This document shows, piece after piece, positions 17,818-25,975 of a DNA stretch of 64,000 bases. Location of the stretch: contig NZ_JBHSCH010000015.1 in the NCBI RefSeq assembly GCF_042651065.1, positions 1 through 64,000 of the forward strand, written 5' to 3'. The DNA is from Pseudoroseomonas aestuarii (GTDB lineage Bacteria > Pseudomonadota > Alphaproteobacteria > Acetobacterales > Acetobacteraceae). A program made the translations under genes and the position numbers. Under the pieces are notes generated by a model. The model saw only the letters and a list, made by a program, of their open reading frames with translations, searched no databases and was not told the DNA's origin. The stretch's first letter is position 1. Each line of letters begins with the position of its first letter.

Positions 17818-19109
17818 ACGCCTCTGTCGAAAACAGCCTGAGCGAGGCGGGCGCCGCCGGCTTCCTGCACCGCTATGAGGGGCTGCGCGCCCGCCTGCCC
17901 GGCATCGGCCTGCCCTGGCTCGCCGCGCTGCGCGACGGTGCGGCCGAGGCCTTCCGCGCCCAGGGCTTCCCCACCCGCCGGGTGGAGGCGTGGAAGTACA
18001 CCGACCTCGCCCCGCTCACCCAGGCCGGCTTCGGCGAGCCGCTGACGCCGGTGGAGAGCGCCCTGCCGCTGCCGCGCCACGCCGCGCCGAAGCGGGTGGT
18101 GTTCGTCGATGGCCGCTTCAGCCCCGAGCTGTCGGACACGGATGTGCCGGTGCGCAGCCTGGCCCGGCACCTGCCGGAGCTGGAGGGGCGCCTCGGCACC
18201 CTGGCGAGGGTCGATGACCTGCCGCTGGTGGCGCTGAACACCGCCCTGTTCGAGGATGGCGCGCTGATCGAGCTGGCGCCGGGCGAGGATGGCGGCGTCA
18301 TCGAGCTGCTTTCCGTCACCCGCGCCGACCGGCCGGTGACCTCGCATCCGCGCCACCTGGTGCGGCTGGCGGAGGGCGCCAAGCTGGTGCTGATCGAGCG
18401 CAGCTGGGGCCATGGCGAGAGCCGCTACCTGCACAGCCCGGTCTTCGAGGTCGAGGTGGCCGAGGGCGCGCACATCACCCATGCGCGCATCCAGCAGGAG
18501 GCGCGTGCCGGGCTGCACCTCTCCACCGTCTTCGCCCGCGTGGCGGCGGGCGGCACCTATGACAGCTTCCTGCTGCATGCCGGCGCCCGCCTCTCCCGCT
18601 CCGAGGCGCATGTGGCGCTGGTGGGGCCGAAGGCGGCGGCGCACCTGAACGGCGCGCAGCTGCTGGGCGATGGCCAGCATGGTGACTGCACCACCTTCCT
18701 CGACCACGCGGCGCCGGACTGCCCGAGCCGCCAGACGGTGAAGACGGTGCTGGCCGGCCGGTCGCGCGGCGTGTTCCAGGGCAAGATCCACGTCCATCAG
18801 GTCGCCCAGCGCACCGATGGCTACCAGATGAACCAGGCCCTGCTGCTCTCCGACCAGGCGGAGATCGACAGCAAGCCGCAGCTCGAGATCTATGCCGACG
18901 ACGTGAAGTGCAGCCACGGCGCCACGGTGGGCGAGCTGGACGAGGACCAGCTCTTCTACCTGCGCGCCCGCGGCATCCCCGCCGCCGTGGCCCGCTCCAT
19001 GCTGATCGAGGCCTTCCTGCAGGAGGCGATCGACGGCGTGACCGAGGAGTCCGCGCAGGCCGCGCTCTCCGAGGCGGTCGCCGGCTGGTGGGAAAGGAAC
19101 GCGGCGTGA
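17814..19109 (+). CDS. sufD: Fe-S cluster assembly protein SufD
   Basis: SufD is a beta-helical partner of SufB needed for iron entry. The 431 residues include FPTRRVEAWKYTDLAPL at the N-terminus and SKPQLEIYADDVKCSHGATVGELDEDQLFYLRARG near the C-terminus. The start overlaps sufC and the stop overlaps sufS, giving tight coupling. Confidence 0.97.
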   Translation: MNASVENSLSEAGAAGFLHRYEGLRARLPGIGLPWLAALRDGAAEAFRAQGFPTRRVEAWKYTDLAPLTQAGFGEPLTPVESALPLPRHAAPKRVVFVDGRFSPELSDTDVPVRSLARHLPELEGRLGTLARVDDLPLVALNTALFEDGALIELAPGEDGGVIELLSVTRADRPVTSHPRHLVRLAEGAKLVLIERSWGHGESRYLHSPVFEVEVAEGAHITHARIQQEARAGLHLSTVFARVAAGGTYDSFLLHAGARLSRSEAHVALVGPKAAAHLNGAQLLGDGQHGDCTTFLDHAAPDCPSRQTVKTVLAGRSRGVFQGKIHVHQVAQRTDGYQMNQALLLSDQAEIDSKPQLEIYADDVKCSHGATVGELDEDQLFYLRARGIPAAVARSMLIEAFLQEAIDGVTEESAQAALSEAVAGWWERNAA

Positions 19110-20362
19110 TGGACGGGGTGGTGGCGCCCAGGGGCCAGGGTGCGTTCGACGTGGCCCGCATCCGGCAGGATTTCCCGATCCTGTCGGAGAAGGTGCGCGG
19201 CAAGGATCTGGTGTTCCTCGATTCCGGCGCCTCCGCCCAGAAGCCGCGCGCGGTCATCCAGGCCATGACGCGGATGATGGAGAAGGCCTATGCCAACGTC
19301 CATCGCGGTGCCTACCACCTCTCGGAGAGCGCCACCGAGGCCTATGAGGGCGCGCGCCGCGCCGTCGCCGGCTTCCTGAACGCGGCGGATGAGCGGGAGA
19401 TCGTCTTCACCGGCTCCTCCACCGCCGCCATCAACCTCGTGGCGCACAGCTACGGGCGCGGCGTGCTGAAGGCGGGGCAGGCGGTGCTGATCTCCGAGAT
19501 GGAGCACCACGCCAACCTAGTGCCCTGGCAGATGCTCAAGGCCGCGCATGGCACCGAGCTGCGCGTGGCGCGCGTGACGGATGCGGGCGAGCTGGATCTC
19601 GAGGATGTCGCGGCCAAGCTGGCCGATAGCAAGGTGGGGCTGATGGCCGTCACCCACATGTCCAACGTGCTGGGCACGGTGACGCCCGCCGCGCGGCTGG
19701 CCGAGATGGCGCATGCCCATGGCGCGAAGCTGCTGCTGGACGGCTCCCAGGCCGCCGTGCACCGGCGCGTGGACGTGCAGGCGCTGGGCTGCGACTTCTA
19801 CGTCTTCACCGGCCACAAGCTCTACGGCCCCACCGGGATCGGCGTGCTGTGGGGGCGGATGGAACTGCTGGAGGCCATGCCGCCCTTCCTCGGCGGCGGC
19901 GACATGATCAGCGAGGTCACGCTGGAAGGCTTCCTGCCCGCGCCGGTGCCGGCCAAGTTCGAGGCGGGCACGCCGCCGATCATCGAGGCGGTCGGGCTGC
20001 ACGCGGCGATCGATTATGTGCAGGGCATCGGCATGGAGGCCATCGAGGCGCATGAGCGCCATCTGGTGGACCGCGCCATGACCCGCCTCTCGGCGGTGGA
20101 GGGGCTGACGCTGATCGGCCACGCGCAGGACCGCGGCGGCGTCTTCGCCTTCGCGCTCGACAACGCGCACGCCCATGACCTGGCGACATTGCTGGACCGC
20201 GTGGGGATCGCGGTGCGCTCGGGCCGCCATTGCGCCGAGCCGCTGCACGCACGATTTAACGTGGAAAGCACCTGCCGCGCTTCCTTCGGTCTCTACACCA
20301 CCGAGGGAGAGGTCGATTACCTCGCCGAGGCGCTGGGCAAGGCGCGGGAGTTCTTCCGCTGA
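19109..20362 (+). CDS. sufS: Cysteine desulfurase SufS
   Basis: This PLP enzyme takes sulfur from cysteine for cluster assembly. The 417 residues show the PLP-lysine motif TGHKLYGPTG (Lys237) and the catalytic cysteine in SGRHCAEP (Cys375). The start ATG shares a base with the sufD stop (TGATG). No sufE is present; the adjacent sufU is expected to accept the sulfur. Confidence 0.97.
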   Translation: MDGVVAPRGQGAFDVARIRQDFPILSEKVRGKDLVFLDSGASAQKPRAVIQAMTRMMEKAYANVHRGAYHLSESATEAYEGARRAVAGFLNAADEREIVFTGSSTAAINLVAHSYGRGVLKAGQAVLISEMEHHANLVPWQMLKAAHGTELRVARVTDAGELDLEDVAAKLADSKVGLMAVTHMSNVLGTVTPAARLAEMAHAHGAKLLLDGSQAAVHRRVDVQALGCDFYVFTGHKLYGPTGIGVLWGRMELLEAMPPFLGGGDMISEVTLEGFLPAPVPAKFEAGTPPIIEAVGLHAAIDYVQGIGMEAIEAHERHLVDRAMTRLSAVEGLTLIGHAQDRGGVFAFALDNAHAHDLATLLDRVGIAVRSGRHCAEPLHARFNVESTCRASFGLYTTEGEVDYLAEALGKAREFFR

Positions 20363-20829
20363 TGTTCGACGATCTGCGCGATCTCTACCAGGAAGTCATC
20401 CTGGACCATGGCCGCAAGCCGCGGAACTTCCGCCGGCTGGAGGAGGCCGACCGCGAGGGCCGCGGCGACAACCCGATGTGCGGCGACCGCATGCAGCTCT
20501 GGGTGAAGCTGGCCCCCGATGGGCGGCTCGCCGATGTCGCCTTCCAGGGCAAAGGCTGCGCCATCTCGATGGCCAGCGCCAGCCTGATGACCGAGACGGT
20601 GCGCGGCAAGACGCAGGAGGAGGCGCGGGCGCTGGCGGAGAAGTTCCGCGAACTGGCGATGACCGGCACCTGCCCCGATTGCGGCGGCGCGCTGGAGGAC
20701 GAGATGGAGCGGTTGCAGGCGCTGGGCGGCGTGCACGAATTCCCGAGCCGGGTAAAGTGCGCAACGCTCGCCTGGCACACGCTGAACGCCGCGCTGGACA
20801 ATGCGGACAAGGAGGCGAGCAGTGAGTGA
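20362..20829 (+). CDS. sufU: SufU-type sulfur acceptor / IscU-like protein
   Basis: SufU is a zinc-dependent sulfurtransferase partner of SufS. The 155 residues have the conserved cysteines 40 (NPMCGDR), 66 (GKGCAISMASAS) and 133 (RVKCATLAW) and the insertion between the last two that separates SufU from IscU. The insertion holds an extra CPDC pair (104, 107), which may bind metal. The start overlaps the sufS stop. Confidence 0.95.
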   Translation: MFDDLRDLYQEVILDHGRKPRNFRRLEEADREGRGDNPMCGDRMQLWVKLAPDGRLADVAFQGKGCAISMASASLMTETVRGKTQEEARALAEKFRELAMTGTCPDCGGALEDEMERLQALGGVHEFPSRVKCATLAWHTLNAALDNADKEASSE

Positions 20830-21202
20830 CGGTACCCCCGCACCCGAAGCCACCACGGAAGCGCACGCGGCCTGGACGCCGGAGGGCGAGACCGCGCCGC
20901 GCGTCTCCGAGGACGCGGTGATCAACGCCATCGCCCAGGTCTATGACCCGGAGATCCCGGTCAACATCTACGAGCTGGGCCTGATCTACGCCGTCGAGCT
21001 GAGCGAGGCCGGCGCCGTCAAGGTCGAGATGACGCTGACCACCCCTTCCTGCCCCTCGGCGCAGGAGCTGCCGGGGCAGGTGGAGGAGATGGTCCGCACC
21101 ATCCCCGGCGTGACCGATGTGGCGGTGGAGATCGTCTGGGACCCGCCCTGGGACCCCTCGCGCATGAGCGAGGACGCCCGGCTGGCCCTGAACATGTACT
21201 GA
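20822..21202 (+). CDS. sufT: SUF-associated MIP18/DUF59 protein (SufT-like)
   Basis: The 126-residue protein has a disordered N-terminal 30 residues and then the MIP18-type domain: VYDPEIPVNIYELGLIYAVEL and LTTPSCPSAQELPGQVE with a conserved Cys. It assists Fe-S maturation in many bacteria. The GTG start at 20822 lies within the end of sufU. Confidence 0.93.
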   Translation: MSDGTPAPEATTEAHAAWTPEGETAPRVSEDAVINAIAQVYDPEIPVNIYELGLIYAVELSEAGAVKVEMTLTTPSCPSAQELPGQVEEMVRTIPGVTDVAVEIVWDPPWDPSRMSEDARLALNMY

Positions 21203-21221
21203 GCGCGAGAAGGATCGAGGC

Positions 21222-21587
21222 ATGAGCACCACCACCGAGCCCCGCCCGCGCCGTGCCCTGCCGCCGCTGATGCAGCTTTCCGACACGGCGGCGGAGCGGC
21301 TGCGCGGCCTCTACGAGAAGGGCCAGCAGGGCCGCCTGCTGCGCATCGCGGTCAAGACCAAGGGCTGCTCCGGCATGGCCTACGATCTGGGCTGGACCGA
21401 TGCGCCCGGCCCCGGCGACGAGGTCGTGACCGACAAGGGCGTGACCGTGCTGGTCGACCGCAAGGCGACGCTGTTCCTGCTCGGCACCACCATGGATTAC
21501 GAGGTGAAGGCGATGTCCGCCGGCTTCACCTTCACAAATCCGAATGAGAAGGGACGTTGTGGGTGCGGGGAGAGTTTCCACGTCTGA
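21222..21587 (+). CDS. sufA: A-type Fe-S carrier (HesB/IscA family)
   Basis: This A-type carrier of 121 residues holds or delivers clusters to apoproteins. Cysteines 49 (KTKGCSGM), 113 and 115 (GRCGCGESF) are the expected ligands. It is the last gene of the suf operon, 19 bases after sufT. Confidence 0.95.
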   Translation: MSTTTEPRPRRALPPLMQLSDTAAERLRGLYEKGQQGRLLRIAVKTKGCSGMAYDLGWTDAPGPGDEVVTDKGVTVLVDRKATLFLLGTTMDYEVKAMSAGFTFTNPNEKGRCGCGESFHV

Positions 21588-21637
21588 GCCGGCGCCCCAT
21601 CTGCGGGCCTGGCTGAAACCGACAACGGAGGAACAGC

Positions 21638-22051
21638 ATGGCTCTCTATACCGGCAGCGCGACGGCAACCGGTGGCCGCAACGGCCACGTGGACAGCAGT
21701 GACGGGCTGATCAGCCACGACCTTTCCATCCCCAAGGAGATGGGCGGGCCGGGCAAGGCGGGCGCCACCAACCCGGAGCAGCTTTTCGCCGCCGGCTACG
21801 CCGCCTGCTTCGGCAGCGCCGTGGATGCGGTGGGGCGGCAGAAGAAGCTGGACACCACCGGCGCCACCGTCACCTGCGATGTCGGCATCGACAAGGTGGA
21901 AGGCGGCTTCCAGCTTTCCGCGAAGCTCAAGGTGAAGCTGCCGGCGCTGGAGAAGGCGCAGGCGCAGGAGCTGGTCGAGGCGGCGCACCAGATGTGCCCC
22001 TATTCCAAGGCCACGCGCGGCAATATCGACGTCGCGCTGGAAGTCGTCTGA
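21638..22051 (+). CDS. ohr: Organic hydroperoxide resistance protein (Ohr/OsmC family)
   Basis: Ohr is a thiol peroxidase for organic and fatty-acid hydroperoxides. The 137 residues have the two reactive cysteines, Cys57 (GYAACFGSA) and Cys120 (HQMCPYSKATRGN), and the family N-terminus LYTGSATATGGRNGHV. It lies 50 bases after sufA and may be co-transcribed with it. No ohrR-type MarR gene is adjacent. Confidence 0.96.
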   Translation: MALYTGSATATGGRNGHVDSSDGLISHDLSIPKEMGGPGKAGATNPEQLFAAGYAACFGSAVDAVGRQKKLDTTGATVTCDVGIDKVEGGFQLSAKLKVKLPALEKAQAQELVEAAHQMCPYSKATRGNIDVALEVV

Positions 22052-22057
22052 GGCTGG

Positions 22058-22092
22058 CGCCGGGCGGGGGAGCGGTTGCTCCCCGCCCGGCG
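22058..22092. terminator. Bidirectional terminator between ohr and the MBL-fold gene
   Basis: A very stable stem of about 15 bp (CGCCGGGCGGGGGAGC / GCTCCCCGCCCGGCG, one bulged G, loop GGTT) lies in the 44-base convergent gap. There is no clear T-run, but the position suits termination from both sides. Confidence 0.6.
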
Positions 22093-22095
22093 GCG

Positions 22096-23097
22096 TCACA
22101 CCGTGCTGGACCAGGTGGCCGGCACGAAGCGGTAGCCCTCTCCCTCCTTCGCCACGTAACCATTGGCGGGGAAGGGGAAGTGGTAGCCGATGCAGCGGAT
22201 GCGGTCCGTCGCCACGCGGTCGAACATGCGGCGGCGCGTCGCCTCCGCCATCGCCGCGTCCATGTCGAAGATCAGGTGCCAGCCCGGATTGCGCAGGTTC
22301 AGCTCGGGGCGGTTGGTCACGTCGCCCAGCAGCATCGCCTGGTCGTTGCCATCGGCCAGCAGGTAGCTGGTGTGGCCCGGCGTGTGGCCGAAGCTCGGCA
22401 CCGCCTGCACCCCCGCCACCACCTGGCCGGCGCCGTCGATCTGCCGGATGCGCGCCTTGTAGGGCTCCAGCCGCTTCCGAACATTGGCGAAGGCGCCCTT
22501 CATCGCCTCCGGCGCCCGGCTCGCCTGCCCCTCATCCATCCAGAAATCGTATTCCGCCTTGGGCAGCACGACCTCGGCATTGGCGAAGACCGGCTTGCCC
22601 TCGGCATCGGTCAGGCCGGTGATGTGGTCGCCATGGAAATGCGTCAGCACGATCAGCGTGACGCGGGCCGGGTCCAGCCCGGCGGCCTTCATGTTGGCCG
22701 GGATGTTGCCGGCGGTGGCGCCGAGCTGCCCGCCCGTGCCGGTGTCGAACAGCACGAGGCCGTCCGGCGTCTCCAGCACCGTCACGGTGTAGGGGATGTC
22801 GAGATGGCCGGTGGGCAGGAAGGCCTCGCGCAGCGCGGCCTCCACGGCAGCGGGCTCGGCATTGCGGACGAAGCCCTGGGTGGGGTTCGGCCGGCGGCCG
22901 AAGCCGTCATGCACCACGGTCACCACCCGGCTGCCGAGGCGGAAGCGGTAGAAGCCCGGCGCCTGCTGCGTGCCGCCCGCCGCAGCGGGGGCGGCGGCGC
23001 CCTGCGCCAGGGCGTCGGCCATGCCGAGGCGCAGCAGCGCCGGCGCCATGGCCAGCGCGCCGGCCGCCTGCAACAGGGTGCGTCGATCGAGTTCCAT
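22096..23097 (-). CDS. Exported MBL-fold metallo-hydrolase
   Basis: The 333-residue metallo-beta-lactamase-fold protein has the metal motif THFHGDH (His153, His155, Asp157, His158). The N-terminus MELDRRTLLQAAGALAMAPALL has a twin-arginine-like pair and a hydrophobic stretch ending ADALAQ, so it is probably exported folded by Tat. GGAGG lies just before the chosen ATG. Related proteins include quorum-quenching lactonases and other hydrolases; the substrate cannot be told from sequence. Confidence 0.85.
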   Translation of the reverse strand: MELDRRTLLQAAGALAMAPALLRLGMADALAQGAAAPAAAGGTQQAPGFYRFRLGSRVVTVVHDGFGRRPNPTQGFVRNAEPAAVEAALREAFLPTGHLDIPYTVTVLETPDGLVLFDTGTGGQLGATAGNIPANMKAAGLDPARVTLIVLTHFHGDHITGLTDAEGKPVFANAEVVLPKAEYDFWMDEGQASRAPEAMKGAFANVRKRLEPYKARIRQIDGAGQVVAGVQAVPSFGHTPGHTSYLLADGNDQAMLLGDVTNRPELNLRNPGWHLIFDMDAAMAEATRRRMFDRVATDRIRCIGYHFPFPANGYVAKEGEGYRFVPATWSSTV

Positions 23098-23282
23098 CCT
23101 CACCTCCCACATGCCCGAAAGGGCACCGGGCAGAAGGGTGGGTTGTTCGTGGCGCGGGTCAAGCCCATCTGCCACCGGCCCGGCGAAGGGGCGGGGGCGG
23201 CGCCGATATCGCCGCTTGCCAGCTTCTGCTATGCGGGCGCGATGGAACGCGACCCTGGCGGGGCCAGGGCGTGGAGAGGTCA

Positions 23283-24632
23283 GTGACGAGCGTAACCCTG
23301 CCGCATCAGCCCGCCGCGAGGCCGGACATCCTTCTCGACACCGGGCGCGTGGCGGCCCTCTACCAGAAGCGGGCGGGCGAGACGCTGATCGTCTCCTTCG
23401 CCCCCCGGCAGGAGCGCCCTTCCATCTGGGGGCAGTCCTTTCTCGGCCGCTTCGGCGTCTCGCTGCTGGGGCTGACGGATTATCATGCCAGCTGGTTTCC
23501 CGAGCAGGACATGGCGCAGATCCTCCCGCGGCTGGAGGGGCTGCTGGCCGGCTACCGCCGCGTGATCCTGTATGGCTTCAGCATGGGGGCCTATGCCGCG
23601 CTGAAGTACAGCGGCCGCCTGCGGGCCGGCGTGACGCTGGCCTTCTCGCCCCAGTTCTCCATCGAGCCCGGCCGTGTCGGGCATTTCGATCATCGTCGCA
23701 CCCGTCTCTTCCACCGCCCGGAGCTGCATGACGGGATGCAGATCGTGCCCGGCGATCTCGCCGGCCAGGCCGTGCTGTTCTTCGACCCCCTGTTCCGCGA
23801 GGATGCCAGCCACGCGGCGCTGATCGCGCAGGCGGGGCCGGTGGCCTGCGTTCCCACGCCCTTCTCGCGGCATGATTCCATCCGTTTCGCCGTCAGCACC
23901 GGGCTGGTGGAGGACCTGCTGCGGGAGGCCGTGCGGCAGGGCGGGGTGGATGCAGGCGCGGCGCGGCGCCAGCGCCGGGCGCGGCGCCTGCTCTGCCCGG
24001 ATTACGTGCGGGCGGTGGCCGGCCTGCTGGACCGCCGGAGCGGCCCGGAGAGCGGCATGTGGCTGCTGGGCCGCGCTCTGGCGGCGGGCAACGACGCGCC
24101 CGCCCTGCATCTGGAGCATGCGGAGCGCCTGCTGGACGAAGCCCGCGTGGCCGAGGCCGAGGCCGCCCTCTGCGCCCTGCCCGAGACGCTGAAGCCCGCC
24201 CAGCAGGCGGTGCTGGCCGATGTGCAGCGCCGCCTCGCCCTGCACACCGGCCAGGATGCGCCCGACCCGCGCGCCTTTCCCGCCGGGGACGCGGCCTGGG
24301 CCGAGACGGCCGAGTTCGTCCGCCAGCGCCGGCTGCCGGGTGAGACGGTGCTGGCGCCCGCCTCCTTCGGCACGATCCTGGAAGGCTGCGCGGCGGCGCT
24401 GCCGGAGGAAGCGAGGCCGGACTGGGCCGTGGTCCGCAAGAGCGCCATGGCTGGCCTCGGCCATCCCCGCCTGCGGGAGCTGGCCCTCGACACCACGCCG
24501 GTCTTCGCCAATGCCGAGTTCGTGGTCTGGGCGCGCCAGCCCAGCTTCGGCATGGTGGATCTGCGCGGCACGCCCGAGGTGCGGGCCATGCTGCGCGACA
24601 TCGAGGGGATGTGGGGCGAGATCGGCGCCTGA
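23283..24632 (+). CDS. Alpha/beta-hydrolase-like protein with C-terminal extension, function unknown
   Basis: The first 200 residues look like a serine alpha/beta hydrolase. The nucleophile elbow is YGFSMGAYAAL (Ser100), with candidate Asp168 (VLFFDPL) and His197 (FSRHDSIRF). Residues 230-330 are Ala/Leu/Arg-rich helices resembling short TPR-type repeats. The last 100 residues form a separate unrecognised domain (ETVLAPASFGTILEG, VFANAEFVVWARQPSFGMVDL). The GTG at 23283 is preceded by GGAGAGG; a GTG at 23271 is the alternative. The stop is 4 bases from the convergent methyltransferase gene. No function is assigned. Confidence 0.75.
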   Translation: MTSVTLPHQPAARPDILLDTGRVAALYQKRAGETLIVSFAPRQERPSIWGQSFLGRFGVSLLGLTDYHASWFPEQDMAQILPRLEGLLAGYRRVILYGFSMGAYAALKYSGRLRAGVTLAFSPQFSIEPGRVGHFDHRRTRLFHRPELHDGMQIVPGDLAGQAVLFFDPLFREDASHAALIAQAGPVACVPTPFSRHDSIRFAVSTGLVEDLLREAVRQGGVDAGAARRQRRARRLLCPDYVRAVAGLLDRRSGPESGMWLLGRALAAGNDAPALHLEHAERLLDEARVAEAEAALCALPETLKPAQQAVLADVQRRLALHTGQDAPDPRAFPAGDAAWAETAEFVRQRRLPGETVLAPASFGTILEGCAAALPEEARPDWAVVRKSAMAGLGHPRLRELALDTTPVFANAEFVVWARQPSFGMVDLRGTPEVRAMLRDIEGMWGEIGA

Positions 24633-24636
24633 GCGC

Positions 24637-25893
24637 CTACTTCCCCCGCGCGCGCGGCCGCTCGAACACCACCACCGCCTCCAGCTGCGCCGACCACAGG
24701 AACTGGTCGATCGGCGTGGCCTGCGCCACGCGCCATCCGGCGGCGTGCAGCAGCTTGCCGTCGCGCGTCAGCGCCGTGGGATTGCACGAGACGTAGATGA
24801 TCCGTTGCAGGGCGCTGCGGGCGAGCGCCGGCATCTGCTCGGCCGCGCCGGCGAAGGGCGGGTCCAGCACCAGCGCCGCGAAGCTCTCCAGCTCCTTCGC
24901 GCTCAGCGGCTGCCGCGCCAGGTCCCGCCGCGTGGCAGTGACGCGGCCGCCCGCCTTGCGCGCCGCCGCGTCCAGCGCCGCCACGGCCTCCGGCGCCCCC
25001 TCGAAGGCGGCGACGCGGGCGCGCTCCGCCAGCGGGAAGGAGAGGGTGCCAAGCCCGGCATGCAGCTCCGCGATGCGCGCCTTGCCGGTGAGCTTCGGCA
25101 GGCCCTCCAGCACCGCCGCGACGATGGCCGCCTCGCCCTGCGGCGTGGCCTGCAGGAAGGCGCCGGGCGGCGGCGCCACGCTCACCCCCGCGAAGGCGAT
25201 GCCCACCCCGCCAAGCTGCGCCAGCGTCTCCGTGGCGCCCCCCTTCAGCCCGGCGCCGGCGATGCGCGGGATGCCCTGCGCGGCGGCGAAGGCGGCCAGC
25301 GCGGTGCGCTCCTGCACGCCGGGGGCGCCGTCCAGCCGCAGCAGCAGGTCCGGCCCCGTGTCCAGCAGGTTCAGCACCGCCGAGCCCTCGCGGCGGAAGG
25401 ATTGCAGCCCGCGCAGCAGCGCCCGCAGGGGCTCGAACAGCGCCACCAGCGCCGGGTCCAGCACATGGCAGGTGGAGAGATCCTCCACGGCGCCGCTGCC
25501 GCGGCCGTGGAAGCCCAGCACCACGCTGCCATCCGGGCGGCGGCGCAGCGCCAGGTCGGCCCGGCGGCGGGTGGCGGGGGGCGTGACGCGGGTCTCGGCC
25601 ACCGGCGCATCCTCGAAGCCGGCGCGGGCGAGGGCCTCGGCCAGCCGGTCCCGCTTCCAGGCGGCATAGGGGGGGATGTCCCAATGCTGCAGCACGCAGC
25701 CGCCGCAGGGGCCGAAATGCGGGCAGGGGGGCGCCACACGCTCGGGGCTCGGGGAGAGCACCACCGGGCCTTCCGGGCGCACCACCTCGCCAGGAAGCAC
25801 GCCGGGGAGGAACAGGCGGGCGCCGTCCGGCGCGGTGGCCACGCCATCGCCGGCGGCGCCCAGGGCCTCGATCGTCACTTGCACCGGCAGCAT
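24637..25893 (-). CDS. TrmA/RlmD-type RNA 5-methyluridine methyltransferase
   Basis: This is a SAM-dependent uracil-C5 methyltransferase acting on tRNA or 23S rRNA. The 418 residues begin with a TRAM-like domain. Fe-S cysteines follow at 57, 63, 66 (CPHFGPCGGC) and probably 142. The C-terminal Rossmann domain has the catalytic IIYVSCNPTALTRD (Cys370). The Fe-S ligands place it nearer RlmC/RlmD than TrmA; the exact target base is not certain. Confidence 0.9.
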   Translation of the reverse strand: MLPVQVTIEALGAAGDGVATAPDGARLFLPGVLPGEVVRPEGPVVLSPSPERVAPPCPHFGPCGGCVLQHWDIPPYAAWKRDRLAEALARAGFEDAPVAETRVTPPATRRRADLALRRRPDGSVVLGFHGRGSGAVEDLSTCHVLDPALVALFEPLRALLRGLQSFRREGSAVLNLLDTGPDLLLRLDGAPGVQERTALAAFAAAQGIPRIAGAGLKGGATETLAQLGGVGIAFAGVSVAPPPGAFLQATPQGEAAIVAAVLEGLPKLTGKARIAELHAGLGTLSFPLAERARVAAFEGAPEAVAALDAAARKAGGRVTATRRDLARQPLSAKELESFAALVLDPPFAGAAEQMPALARSALQRIIYVSCNPTALTRDGKLLHAAGWRVAQATPIDQFLWSAQLEAVVVFERPRARGK

Positions 25894-25907
25894 CCCTTCA
25901 AACGCAA

Positions 25908-25962
25908 CAAGGGGGGCTTTGCCCCCCTTGGAAACCCCCGACCAGGAACCTGAGGTTCCTGG
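25908..25962 (-). terminator. Two hairpins, probable terminator after glutaryl-CoA dehydrogenase
   Basis: Reading the minus strand, a 9-bp stem (CCAGGAACC / GGTTCCTGG) is followed by a 10-bp stem (CAAGGGGGGC / GCCCCCCTTG, loop AAA) and then TTGCGTTTG. They fill the gap between the dehydrogenase and the methyltransferase. The C-rich spacer resembles other intergenic hairpin repeats in this window. Confidence 0.6.
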
Positions 25963-25975
25963 ACCTCCCCTTTGT

